Source of the DNA: JAAYYM01 sp964631375
Lineage (GTDB): Bacteria > Bacillota > Clostridia > Lachnospirales > Lachnospiraceae
DNA: 32,566 nucleotides
Direction: 5' to 3'
NCBI GenBank assembly: GCA_964631375.1
Contig: CAZVYQ010000033.1
Location: 1 to 32,566, forward strand
Positions 17,681-26,292 of this stretch are shown here, piece after piece. How positions within the stretch are numbered: the first letter of the stretch is position 1; the number at the start of each line of letters is the position of its first letter. The notes under the pieces are model-generated. The model was not told the DNA's origin. It searched no databases and saw only the letters and a program-made list of their open reading frames with translations. The translations under genes were made by a program, and so were the position numbers.

Positions 17681-18274
17681 TCAGCGATACCTCCTGATAC
17701 CGCTGATTGCTAATATAAAAAAGCCTACTGTATATCCAACAGTGGAGCAAAAATAGAACTGCATATTTCCGCAAAATGGACCAATCAAACCAAATAAGAT
17801 TAGAATTCCACTGACACGCAGAATCCAACGTGCCGATTTGTCCTCACGACCTAGTGCAAAAGAAATGATGAACATGGCCATTCCTAGCATAGCTGCCCAT
17901 GATACACACTCCAAAGCCTTCGTTACAGACGGCCATCCATCCAAGCGTAGCATCTGAGGTGTATCGGTAAGTGTTCCAAAGGTGGGTGTAATCACTGTCA
18001 TATATACAAAATGATTAGAAATCGTAACTGCCGCCATCATGCCAACCAGTATCAGAGCAAATAATGCCAATGTTTTCCTGTTTTCTTCTACCTGTCGACA
18101 TAAAACCACAAAATAACCTACAATGATAAGAGCCGACAGGATGGTCAGTATCTCCATAATAGTAAGTACCAAAGGTGGCTCCTTCATTACCCAGATGGTC
18201 GTTGCAACCAGATAAAAAGCACTTATAATGACCATCATCCAACCCATGAAGTATCTCTGCTTATTCAGACTCAT
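17681..18274 (-). CDS. Polytopic membrane protein of unknown function
   Basis: A 197-residue integral membrane protein with six predicted helices (near 10-30, 37-60, 68-90, 120-142, 150-166 and 172-192) and few charged residues outside short loops. No catalytic or binding motif is recognised. The start at 18274 has GGAG five bases upstream, and the gene follows the alkylsulfatase by 53 nt, so co-transcription is likely. A partner or immunity-like role for a neighbouring secreted protein is possible, but nothing in the sequence shows it. Confidence 0.75.
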   Translation of the reverse strand: MSLNKQRYFMGWMMVIISAFYLVATTIWVMKEPPLVLTIMEILTILSALIIVGYFVVLCRQVEENRKTLALFALILVGMMAAVTISNHFVYMTVITPTFGTLTDTPQMLRLDGWPSVTKALECVSWAAMLGMAMFIISFALGREDKSARWILRVSGILILFGLIGPFCGNMQFYFCSTVGYTVGFFILAISGIRRYR

Positions 18275-18327
18275 AATATCTCCATTTCCCTTTCGTCGTC
18301 ATTACTATGAATGGAAATTAATTTATA

Positions 18328-20442
18328 CTATGGCTCAATGATGTTAAAATCAGCCATTTTCCCTCTCACCAGCTGGTTCAGACTTTCCACAAATTGATCA
18401 AAGCGATCTGCGTCTCCTTCTATCTGTATCGCTTTCTGTATTTTTTCCTTGTCGTTTGAAAGAATTGTAAATAAAGCATTCTTTGGACAGGTTATCGTAA
18501 CATCCGGGGTATCAGATGCAGTGTTTTCATATCGCAAAAGTGTACCATTTTTGATACGCAGCATATAAGTTTCCTTGGTATCTGTCAGATTTACATTGAT
18601 TGTGAAATCTTCATCTGCCATCGCTTTCTTATCCATCAATATGCCCATATAATCAAACATCATCTCTGCCGTCATATTCAACTGCAAATCCATTGCGGCC
18701 CCATTTAATTTTACTGTACTTGCAAGATTTCCATTTCGCAATTCCTTTGCTGCAGTCAGGTAGGCATTTCTCCATGTACCTGATTCGGATTGATAGCCTA
18801 ATTGCTCCAATGCATCTGCACATAACAGTCTTGCATCCTGATTTTGGGGATCAGCAAACACAATCACATTGGTGACCTCTGCAACCCACTGGTACTCGCC
18901 TGCATCATAGTCTTCCTTTGCTTTCTTGAGCACCTCATTTGTATCACCCATGTATTCCACCCATTTCTTTGCACTTTCAGTGGGCTCCAATGGGTTCAGA
19001 TGAACCGGGTTTGCGTCGTACCAGCCCATATACTTCTGATACACTGCTTTGGAATCATGTGCTACTGTTCCGTAATATTGTCTTGTATACCAGTTCTTTG
19101 CAAGTTCCTTTGGCAACTCAATCATATTAGAGATCTCATCAGAAGTATAACCCTGATTGAGATAAGTAAGTGTTTGGTCGTTAATATATTTATAAACAGC
19201 TGCCGTGTTCACCATATAGTCATTCACAACCTCATTGCCCCAATGCGGCCAGTTATGTGACTGAAAGGTTACTTCTGCTTCTTTTCCATAGCGACTGATG
19301 GCTTCTGTGATATAGGCTGCCCATTCATTTCCGTCACGAACCTGTGCACCACGTAATGTATAGAGATTATGCAGCGTTCCTGTACAGTTTTCTGCTACCC
19401 ACAGTGCCTTTTTGTCAGGAAACCAGGTGTTCATCTCTGCCGGTGCTTCCGTGCCGGGTGTCATCTGAAATTCCATTGTAACTCCATCAATTGTATAGGT
19501 CTCACCGGTCTTCTTGATTTCATAGGTTGGTGTGATGAAAGAGCCTGTTCCCAAGGATTGACCCATACCGATTCCCATTGCCAGAGTTCCGGTCTCCGAT
19601 GGCTCAAGAGCCGTTCCGTACTGATACATTGCTCTCCTACCCATTGCTAATCCTGCATAGACATTCTCTGCAACAGCATGCTCTGTGAACCCCTCAGGAA
19701 CAATAATCGGTATCTTCCCACTATTGATCTGCTGTTCCATGCTAAGTGTTGCATCAGCGGCCTCTTCCTGTGTCATGACGCCTTTGATCCCACCAAAATG
19801 ATCAATGTGGGGATGCGAAATGATAACTGCCTTGACAGGTTTCTCTCCCAGATTCTCTTCTACCAGTTGCATTGCCGCAGAAGTACATTCCACAGACATC
19901 AACGGATCAAAGATAATCCAACCTGTATCTCCCTCTATCAGGGTGAGATTGGTCATATCATACCCTCTCACCTGATAAATACCATCCGTCACCTCAAACA
20001 ATCCATATGCATGATTGTTAATGGTATTTTTCCACAGACTTGGATTCACTGTATCCGGTATCTCCTCTTGATTGTCTACGAAATCATAAGCACTCTGGCT
20101 CCAGATGACATGTCCGTCTTCTGCTTTCAGTTCCAGCGTTTCAGGGGCATCAATCAATCCCTTGACCGCGAAATCTGCTTCCTGTGTATCCTCAAAATCA
20201 AGCACATCGTAGAGTGCTGAGTTCACTTCTATCGTATCTTTTGTTGCATCTTTACTGTCCGCAGTAAGATCCAACTCCTGTCCTGCACTCGTCTCTTCTG
20301 CTTTACCTGTTTCTCTTATTTCATTAGTTTCATTTGTTTCTTCCGTTACATTTATTTCTTCTGTTATGTTTGCTACTTCCGTCTGTCCACATCCGCTAAG
20401 TACAATTGCTAACGCAAGTGCCGTTACATACACCTTTTTCAT
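18328..20442 (-). CDS. Alkylsulfatase-family metallo-beta-lactamase-fold lipoprotein
   Basis: Exported lipoprotein of 704 residues resembling class III alkylsulfatases (SdsA1/BDS1 type), which hydrolyse alkyl sulfate esters to alcohol and sulfate. The signal peptide has lipobox LSGC (Cys18), then an unusually Thr/Glu-rich linker (about 20-75). The dinuclear zinc motif is His210-Pro-His212-Ile-Asp214-His215 in SHPHIDHFGG. Further family marks are TLHNLYTLRGAQVRDGNEW and SHNWPHWGNEVV. The alkylsulfatase dimerisation region follows, then a C-terminal SCP2-like domain (about 580-700). ATG 20442 has AGGAGGAG upstream; the frame extending to 20607 lacks support. It follows the leader-peptide gene across a long hairpin. 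The true sulfated substrate is unknown. Confidence 0.88.
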   Translation of the reverse strand: MKKVYVTALALAIVLSGCGQTEVANITEEINVTEETNETNEIRETGKAEETSAGQELDLTADSKDATKDTIEVNSALYDVLDFEDTQEADFAVKGLIDAPETLELKAEDGHVIWSQSAYDFVDNQEEIPDTVNPSLWKNTINNHAYGLFEVTDGIYQVRGYDMTNLTLIEGDTGWIIFDPLMSVECTSAAMQLVEENLGEKPVKAVIISHPHIDHFGGIKGVMTQEEAADATLSMEQQINSGKIPIIVPEGFTEHAVAENVYAGLAMGRRAMYQYGTALEPSETGTLAMGIGMGQSLGTGSFITPTYEIKKTGETYTIDGVTMEFQMTPGTEAPAEMNTWFPDKKALWVAENCTGTLHNLYTLRGAQVRDGNEWAAYITEAISRYGKEAEVTFQSHNWPHWGNEVVNDYMVNTAAVYKYINDQTLTYLNQGYTSDEISNMIELPKELAKNWYTRQYYGTVAHDSKAVYQKYMGWYDANPVHLNPLEPTESAKKWVEYMGDTNEVLKKAKEDYDAGEYQWVAEVTNVIVFADPQNQDARLLCADALEQLGYQSESGTWRNAYLTAAKELRNGNLASTVKLNGAAMDLQLNMTAEMMFDYMGILMDKKAMADEDFTINVNLTDTKETYMLRIKNGTLLRYENTASDTPDVTITCPKNALFTILSNDKEKIQKAIQIEGDADRFDQFVESLNQLVRGKMADFNIIEP

Positions 20443-20463
20443 AGTAGGTCTCCTCCTCGTGGT

Positions 20464-20498
20464 AAAATGCACTCGACCCTCTTGGATCAAGTGCATTT
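20464..20498 (-). terminator. Long hairpin between the leader peptide gene and the alkylsulfatase gene
   Basis: AAATGCACTTGATCC (20498-20484) pairs with GGGTCGAGTGCATTT (20479-20465) over 15 positions including G:U pairs, with a four-base loop. Only four T follow. It begins 18 nt after the peptide stop. It could be an attenuating terminator or a 3' stabiliser giving the peptide mRNA higher abundance than the sulfatase. Confidence 0.6.
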
Positions 20499-20515
20499 GT
20501 AATGCAAATTCGTCA

Positions 20516-20692
20516 TTAATAATGGACATATACATCTTGACCGTCTTCTTCTTCAGGTATTCCGTATTGTTTCTCTTTTGCTTGAAGATCTTTTGTCTGT
20601 CCAACATCCAGGATTCTCTTGCCTCCTGCTGTCTTCTTTAAATCCTCCATTGACATTTCTTCATTCTGTTCCTGATTCTTTTTTTCTTCCAT
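20516..20692 (-). CDS. Double-glycine leader peptide, putative exported precursor
   Basis: A 58-residue peptide immediately downstream of two peptide-export ABC transporter genes. Residues 13-24 (MSMEDLKKTAGG) align with the double-glycine leader consensus: hydrophobic at -12, Ser at -11, acidic at -8, Leu at -7, Gly-Gly at -2/-1. Only -4 (Thr) is unusual. Cleavage after Gly24 would release a 34-residue core starting KRILDVGQTKDLQ and ending EEEDGQDVYVHY. The core is acidic at its C-terminus, contains no Cys or Trp and a single Thr, and so is a poor lanthipeptide substrate. ATG 20692 has AAAGGAGG eight bases upstream; an in-frame start at 20728 is rejected. It begins 40 nt after the second transporter gene. 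Role (antimicrobial, signal or other) is unknown. Confidence 0.72.
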   Translation of the reverse strand: MEEKKNQEQNEEMSMEDLKKTAGGKRILDVGQTKDLQAKEKQYGIPEEEDGQDVYVHY

Positions 20693-20732
20693 TTCTACAT
20701 CCTCCTTTTCATTTGTCGATCTTGTCACATCT

Positions 20733-22931
20733 TTATTCTGACTGCAGCATCTGATATCTCACCAGCTCTGCAAAGTGACCATTTTGTTTGATTAATTCTT
20801 CATATTCACCATCTTCTACAATACGTCCCTGATCCATCACAATGATCCTGCTGCACTTCTTCAATGTAGCCAATCGGTGTGCAATGACGATTCTGGTACA
20901 TTGCAATTCATCAAGTGCTTTCGATACTCTGTTCTGTGTAACATTATCCAGTGCAGATGTTGCTTCATCCAATATCAAGACCTGTGCTTTGGATGCAATG
21001 GCTCTTGCAATCAAGAGTCTCTGCTTCTGCCCACCTGAGATACCGCCTGTCCCTTCTGTAATCATTGTCTGCATCTTCATTGGCATATTACGGATGTCCT
21101 CCGCAAGTCCTGCGATTTGGGCTGCCTCCCATGCCTCTTCCATTGTCAGGTTAGGAGTGAAAATAGATATGTTTTCGTATATGCTTCCTGAAAAAAGCTT
21201 GCCATCCTGGAGCACGACTCCCATCTGTCTGCGCAGTGCAGGCAGATCTAAAGTATCGATATTCTCTCCATCAAAATACAGAGCGCCCTTTTCGGCAGTT
21301 TCAAATCCAATCAACAGACGGATCAGCGTAGATTTTCCACAGCCTGTTTTTCCTGCAATACCTATGTAGTCTCCTGAATGTATTTTCAAAGAAAAGTGTT
21401 CCAGCACTAGCGGTAGTTTATCTTCATCCTCTGACGGATAGCGAAATGACACATCCGAGAATTCAATCTCTCCGGTAATCCTTTCCAGTATCTTTTTTCC
21501 GGCCTGGGTCTCAGGTACAGCATTTAAAATGGGGCTTGCCATCTCTAAAACCGGGCGAATCTGTGCACCTGACATCAATAGTGATGCAAATGCAGAAAAG
21601 CTTCCTGCTGCCATACCGTAACAGACATTGAATGCCATATAATCTGCAACGGAGATCTTTGCCATGATACTGAAATAATATAATACAATCGTTCCCCCCA
21701 TGGAGATCAGTCCGGCAATTGCCGGATACAATTTTAATAATAAGGGTGGATTGTAATTTAATGCAGCCACATTGTGATATGCTCTTGCCCATTTCGAAAA
21801 TGCAGACTTTTCAGAGCCTGTCAACCTGATTTTCTCTATTCCGGAAAACAGGCTGAAGGTAAGACCACTTAATTTCGCCTGCTCCTGCATCTTCCTCCGA
21901 TTGATCCGGATACTCCAGACACTAAATACCATAGAAAGTAGTAACGGCAGCAAGATTACAACGATTGCAGGAGTCACTAATTCCTTTGTGAAGCTTGTTA
22001 TTTGAAAAATATACATCACAGAGAACAAGGTAGAAAGTCCTGCTGTAAAAATCATCTCATACAGTATCTCACAAAGCTGACTGATGTTTTTCATCCTGCT
22101 GGTCAGTTCACCGGAATTGTATTGTTTGAAAAAGTCAGTAGGAAGTGTGAGCAGCCTCGCCATAGATGCTGCTTCCACTGATAAATCCATAGACTGTTCC
22201 ACGCGGTTTCCAACCAGTGTCCTGCTGATATTGATGATAATTGTCGATATCAGTACTCCTAAGAGCAGTGTTGTGATCGGAATCAGCAAACTAATCTGTT
22301 CACTGGGAATGACTCTCGAGAAAATCTGTTTGTTTACATAAGGTGTCAGCAAACCGATCAATGAAACGAGCAAGGTGACCGCAGTCAGCATAATGGCATC
22401 CTTTACCGTAATCCCCTTGAGTACAAATAAGAGTAAGTCCTTTACATGCAGACTTTTTAATGGCAGTGCCCGATAGAAATAAATGGCATCCTCCCTTAAA
22501 TCTTCTTTCGTACCTGCGTGTACTTTGATTGTCTTTTCTTGCATGTAATCATAATAATGATATCCACCGTTTGGAGCCGGCAGAAGTGCAACTGCATTTC
22601 CCTTTTGGGTCCATCCAAGATATACACCTGCTGCATCCTGATACCATTTCCCCTTTAGACGCACTCTTCGAAACATGGTTCCGGTATCACGCAGCACACG
22701 TTTCAGATAACTCTCATCATCCTCTCCTGCCTCCTGTCTGGTTTCATTTTTAACACCCAGACTCTTCAGAATCTCATCCAGAGCATTGACCAGCGTTAGC
22801 TGATACTCATCTGAAAGGTTCTTCAGGACACCTTTTCCTGCGACAATGGAGGATAACTCAACAATGCAGTCATGAAAGTCATTACTACTCTTTTTTCTTT
22901 TCTCCTTAACTCGTTCAGAAAAATCTTTCAC
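20733..22931 (-). CDS. NHLM-type peptide export ABC transporter, ATP-binding/permease
   Basis: Fused transmembrane-ATPase exporter half, 732 residues. A long N-terminal cytoplasmic region (1-165; RRVRLKGKWYQDAAGVYLGW, YHYYDYMQEKTIKVHAG) lacks a C39 peptidase motif. It matches the architecture of the second transporter in NHLM bacteriocin systems. Six membrane helices (about 178-460) precede the ATPase with Walker A GKTGCGKST, signature ISGGQKQR and Walker B VLILDEATSALD. The start is GTG at 22931 with AGGAG 11 bases upstream, 21 nt after the peptidase transporter gene. It probably forms a heterodimer or parallel complex with that protein. Assignment to the NHLM family is from remembered architecture, not a search. 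Confidence 0.88.
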   Translation of the reverse strand: MKDFSERVKEKRKKSSNDFHDCIVELSSIVAGKGVLKNLSDEYQLTLVNALDEILKSLGVKNETRQEAGEDDESYLKRVLRDTGTMFRRVRLKGKWYQDAAGVYLGWTQKGNAVALLPAPNGGYHYYDYMQEKTIKVHAGTKEDLREDAIYFYRALPLKSLHVKDLLLFVLKGITVKDAIMLTAVTLLVSLIGLLTPYVNKQIFSRVIPSEQISLLIPITTLLLGVLISTIIINISRTLVGNRVEQSMDLSVEAASMARLLTLPTDFFKQYNSGELTSRMKNISQLCEILYEMIFTAGLSTLFSVMYIFQITSFTKELVTPAIVVILLPLLLSMVFSVWSIRINRRKMQEQAKLSGLTFSLFSGIEKIRLTGSEKSAFSKWARAYHNVAALNYNPPLLLKLYPAIAGLISMGGTIVLYYFSIMAKISVADYMAFNVCYGMAAGSFSAFASLLMSGAQIRPVLEMASPILNAVPETQAGKKILERITGEIEFSDVSFRYPSEDEDKLPLVLEHFSLKIHSGDYIGIAGKTGCGKSTLIRLLIGFETAEKGALYFDGENIDTLDLPALRRQMGVVLQDGKLFSGSIYENISIFTPNLTMEEAWEAAQIAGLAEDIRNMPMKMQTMITEGTGGISGGQKQRLLIARAIASKAQVLILDEATSALDNVTQNRVSKALDELQCTRIVIAHRLATLKKCSRIIVMDQGRIVEDGEYEELIKQNGHFAELVRYQMLQSE

Positions 22932-22952
22932 GCTCTCGCTAGCTCCTGTTCC

Positions 22953-25109
22953 TTATTCCATGGTAATCAGCTGATTATAGTATCCCTTTTTGGCATACAG
23001 TTCTTCATGCGTTCCACACTCGACAATTCTGCCATTTTCCAATACAATAATCGCATCACATTTCCGAATGGTCGAGAGACGATGGGCAATCATGATACAT
23101 GTGATACCTCGTCGCCGCACAGCCTCAATCACTTGATCCTCTGTCTCTGCATCAAGTGCAGAGGTCGCTTCATCCATAATCAGAATGGTCGGATTCTGTG
23201 CCAATGCCCTTGCGATCTCAAACCGCTGTCTCTGTCCACCCGAAAAATTCCGACCGCCCTCCAAAACCTTGTGCTGGTATCCTCCGGGTCTTTGCAGAAT
23301 ATCTGCATGAATATTGGCATCAATGGCCGCCTGAATCATATCTTTATTTGAAATGGAAGAATCCCACATCTTAATATTATTTTCAATCGTATCTTCAAAG
23401 AGAACAATTTCCTGATTCACAATTGCAAGAGAGCTTGTCATGATTTCCCTTGGGATCTCCTCAATTTTCTTCCCATCAAAGAGAATCTCTCCCATCCATG
23501 GCTGGTATAGTCCACAGATCAGCTTTGAAATCGTTGATTTACCGCAACCGGAGGCACCGACAAAGGCTATACTTTTTCCGGGCTCCAGATGAACGGATAC
23601 ATCATCAATACATGGAACATCAAGTCTGCTGTAACCAAAGCTTACATGACTTAGATCAAGTTTTCCTGTCAAAGGCTTACACTCCTGCGGAAGCTCTGTA
23701 TTCCGGCACAAAATGTCCTCCGGATACTCCATGACATCCTCTATTCGCTCCATGGAGCTTCTCATCTCTACAATCGTCTGTCCGGCTCCCAGAAGGCCAT
23801 TCACAGGCGACAGAAATGCTGATAAAAAGCTTTGGAAAGCCAACAACATACCTACTGTAAAGTCTCCCTGCATGATCAGGAATGCTCCCACAACCAGGAT
23901 TGAAATAGATGCAATTCCATTTAACAGAGTGGGAATTGCACTCAGATACTGATTCTTCTTGGTCAGACTGATCTGCGACGCATTCAGTTCTGCCTGCAGA
24001 CCGGACCAGCGTTTAAAAAAGCCGCTTTCTCCACCACCCGCCTTGATGGTTTCAATCATCCCAATTCCCGAGATGGTAGCAGATGCCAGATTGGCTGTGT
24101 CTCGAACCGTTACCCTTGTCATATTGACACGGCGTCTTGAAATAATATTGGCAAATATCATATTAAGTGCTGCACTGCTGATTCCAATCAAGGTCAATAC
24201 AACACTATATTTCAGCATAACTGTCAGGTAGAAAACAAGCATCACCACATTCAAAACCTGTGGAGCAAGAGAATGCACAAGTGTCTCTGCAATCGTCTCA
24301 TTCATTTCCTGTCGTGCCGAAACATCGCCCACATTTCTCTGTGAAAAAAATGTCATAGGCAGACAGAGTACATGCCAGACATAGGAAGTATTGGCTTCAA
24401 TCGCAAATTTACCTCTGATTTTTAACAGATAAACAGCATTGATGACAGCAATCACAAACTGAAACAATGCAACACCACTCATAAGTGCGATAAAGGGAAG
24501 CATCCAGTCCGGATTAACACCCGGCAGAAGACGATCCAAGAATACACGTCCAAAGACCGGATAAACCACACCAGCCAGAGTCGTCAAAAGTCCTGTAATA
24601 ATCACAAAAAAAATCGCAGTCAGAGTTCCACTTAAGCGTTTTCTTGCAAATTTCCAAACGCTCTTCTTTCTTCCGCCCTTTTCAAATCCTTCTCCTGGCT
24701 CTGCAAATAGGGTAACACCTGAATAGGACTCCCGAAATTCATCTAACGGTATCTCTCTTAACCCGGATGCAGGGTCATTCACCATAGCCTTGTTCCTACG
24801 AAATCCCTTGAGAACAACAAAATGTTCCTGATTCCAGAATACAATGCACGGAAAGGGTTTTACCTCCATCAGTCTCTCTACAGAGTATCGAAATCCCTTT
24901 GCTTCCATTCCGTAGGATCTTGCTGCAAGTATGATATTCTTCGCATTTGATCCATCTCTTGAGACACCACAGTCAACACGCACTTCTTCCAGAGGCTTCC
25001 ATTTACCATAATAAGCAAGTATCATGGCAAGACAAGCTGCTCCGCACTCCAGATTCTCCATTTGCATGATGACAGGAACTTTTTCTATATTATTTCTTTT
25101 TGCGTCCAA
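22953..25109 (-). CDS. Peptidase-containing ABC transporter (C39, NHLM type)
   Basis: Bifunctional exporter that cleaves double-glycine leaders and secretes the core peptide, 718 residues. The N-terminal C39 peptidase (1-135) has catalytic Cys22 in LECGAACLAM, His96 in QEHFVVLKG and Asp112 in VNDPASG. Transmembrane helices span about 160-440. The ATPase shows Walker A GASGCGKST, signature FSGGQRQR and Walker B ILIMDEATSALD. The start is TTG at 25109, with GGAGG eight bases upstream and no better ATG. It follows the HlyD-like adaptor by 27 nt. The intact peptidase triad is the main reason to read the 58-residue peptide as its substrate. Confidence 0.93.
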   Translation of the reverse strand: MDAKRNNIEKVPVIMQMENLECGAACLAMILAYYGKWKPLEEVRVDCGVSRDGSNAKNIILAARSYGMEAKGFRYSVERLMEVKPFPCIVFWNQEHFVVLKGFRRNKAMVNDPASGLREIPLDEFRESYSGVTLFAEPGEGFEKGGRKKSVWKFARKRLSGTLTAIFFVIITGLLTTLAGVVYPVFGRVFLDRLLPGVNPDWMLPFIALMSGVALFQFVIAVINAVYLLKIRGKFAIEANTSYVWHVLCLPMTFFSQRNVGDVSARQEMNETIAETLVHSLAPQVLNVVMLVFYLTVMLKYSVVLTLIGISSAALNMIFANIISRRRVNMTRVTVRDTANLASATISGIGMIETIKAGGGESGFFKRWSGLQAELNASQISLTKKNQYLSAIPTLLNGIASISILVVGAFLIMQGDFTVGMLLAFQSFLSAFLSPVNGLLGAGQTIVEMRSSMERIEDVMEYPEDILCRNTELPQECKPLTGKLDLSHVSFGYSRLDVPCIDDVSVHLEPGKSIAFVGASGCGKSTISKLICGLYQPWMGEILFDGKKIEEIPREIMTSSLAIVNQEIVLFEDTIENNIKMWDSSISNKDMIQAAIDANIHADILQRPGGYQHKVLEGGRNFSGGQRQRFEIARALAQNPTILIMDEATSALDAETEDQVIEAVRRRGITCIMIAHRLSTIRKCDAIIVLENGRIVECGTHEELYAKKGYYNQLITME

Positions 25110-25136
25110 ATGATCAGCCTCCGTTGCATTCTGACT

Positions 25137-25661
25137 CTATTCGCCACTTTGAAGCAAAAAGTCAATTGGTCTTTTTTCTTCCACAACAATCTTGACACGA
25201 CATATACTGTCGATCGGGAGTGAAGCATCAACAGGTTGGATTTCTACTTTTGTGTTCCACTCATACAGATCCATATGCGAAGCAAAATAGTCATATTTTA
25301 GCCTTGGAATCACTTCCTCCTTGGAGCGTGGAATCGTGTCAACAAAAATAACCGTTCCATCAACTGTTTGATCCTTATAGGTAAGCTCCGCTTTCATACC
25401 TTCCTTGATGGCTCCGAGCGTTTCCTGTGCTGTATGTGTTTCTACATAACAGTTGACACAGCCATCATCTCTCACATATCCATATGTATCTGTTGTTGTG
25501 GGCATACTTCCTTGAAATCCCCAATACAGAAACACAACAGCCAGCAAAAGGAGGGCAACCAGAACCAGATACATATTGGCATTTGTAACCTTTATGTAGG
25601 CGTTCAAACGCTTGATTGAAGTAGAATCCTGCTCATACTCCATTTTTTTATCCTCGTCCAT
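25137..25661 (-). CDS. Compact HlyD-like secretion adaptor
   Basis: A 174-residue single-pass membrane protein: charged N-terminus, one helix at about 31-52 (MYLVLVALLLLAVVFLYWGF), then an extracytoplasmic beta-rich domain. GAIKEGMKAELTYKDQTVDGTV and ICRVKIVVEEKRP resemble the beta-barrel of HlyD/NHLM secretion proteins. At less than half the usual roughly 400 residues it has no coiled-coil hairpin or full lipoyl domain. ATG 25661 is chosen because AAGGAGG precedes it by five bases; a frame from 25685 exists. Position just ahead of the two transporters supports the adaptor role. Identity rests on context plus weak similarity. Confidence 0.7.
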   Translation of the reverse strand: MDEDKKMEYEQDSTSIKRLNAYIKVTNANMYLVLVALLLLAVVFLYWGFQGSMPTTTDTYGYVRDDGCVNCYVETHTAQETLGAIKEGMKAELTYKDQTVDGTVIFVDTIPRSKEEVIPRLKYDYFASHMDLYEWNTKVEIQPVDASLPIDSICRVKIVVEEKRPIDFLLQSGE

Positions 25662-25691
25662 GCTGTCCTCCTTCATGCTGTTCACAAATGA

Positions 25692-26231
25692 TTAATTCTC
25701 GCTTACTTCAGGAACAACTGATACTGCAAAAATAATCATATTTAATCCCTGCATCATGATTGAAAATGCAATAATATATCCTACGGATATCATTGTAATG
25801 ACAGGATGCATAAATGCCAGTATTCCAAAAATGATAGATAAAACGCCACAAACAATTCCGAAAATCCCTGTTCCTTTTGATACCTTAAGCATCTGAAAGC
25901 CCTTAACAATCTGAAAGATTCCATACATCACAATACTGAAGCCTACCATATATACTGCTGTAACATCAGTCAGGAACTTCAAAAATCCGCTGCTTAACAG
26001 GATCAAACCGGCAATCACTTCCAAAACACCCAGAATACATGCACCGACTTCCTTCTGTTCCTTTGTCAGTGACATCATGATTAATTCTATTCCATTCATC
26101 AGTATCAGAATTCCAAGAATCCATCCAATGGCAAGAAATGTCCGAAATGGTCTGACAATCGTGTAGAGCCCCAATAGTAGAGTCAAAATGCCTGTTACTA
26201 GAGTAATTACCTTCATTGTTTTGCTGTTCAT
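25692..26231 (-). CDS. HdeD-family (DUF308) membrane protein
   Basis: A 179-residue protein with six hydrophobic helices arranged as internal repeats of a two-helix unit with GxxxLLLG/GILxxIFGI motifs (TLVTGILTLLLGLYTIVRP, GVLEVIAGLILLSSGFLKF, GIVCGVLSIIFGILAFMHP). This is the DUF308/HdeD pattern. HdeD contributes to acid resistance in Escherichia coli; in Firmicutes the role is unknown. AAAAAGGAG lies just before the ATG at 26231. It is 61 nt downstream of the ClC gene and 30 nt upstream of the adaptor gene, so it is probably in the same operon. Confidence 0.85.
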   Translation of the reverse strand: MNSKTMKVITLVTGILTLLLGLYTIVRPFRTFLAIGWILGILILMNGIELIMMSLTKEQKEVGACILGVLEVIAGLILLSSGFLKFLTDVTAVYMVGFSIVMYGIFQIVKGFQMLKVSKGTGIFGIVCGVLSIIFGILAFMHPVITMISVGYIIAFSIMMQGLNMIIFAVSVVPEVSEN

Positions 26232-26292
26232 GTTTTTTCTCCTTTTTCTTGTCTTTTTTTGTATTCCATGTACTGATTCACAGTGATTTCAT

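Noticed and set aside
17646..17828. N-terminal extension of the DUF1697 frame reaching to 17828
   Set aside because: It overlaps the 3' end of the membrane protein gene in another frame, carries no family similarity, and a good ribosome binding site precedes the internal ATG at 17645.
19678..20220. 180-codon plus-strand open frame antisense to the alkylsulfatase
   Set aside because: The minus-strand reading has the zinc motif and family marks; the antisense product has none.
20443..20607. Longer start of the alkylsulfatase frame
   Set aside because: The extra residues run through the hairpin and overlap the leader-peptide gene. They would bury the signal peptide, while ATG 20442 has a strong AGGAGGAG and a proper lipoprotein signal.
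20516..20692. Reading the 58-residue peptide as a lanthipeptide or sactipeptide precursor
   Set aside because: The core has no Cys and only one Thr, and no matching synthetase or radical SAM gene lies in the window.
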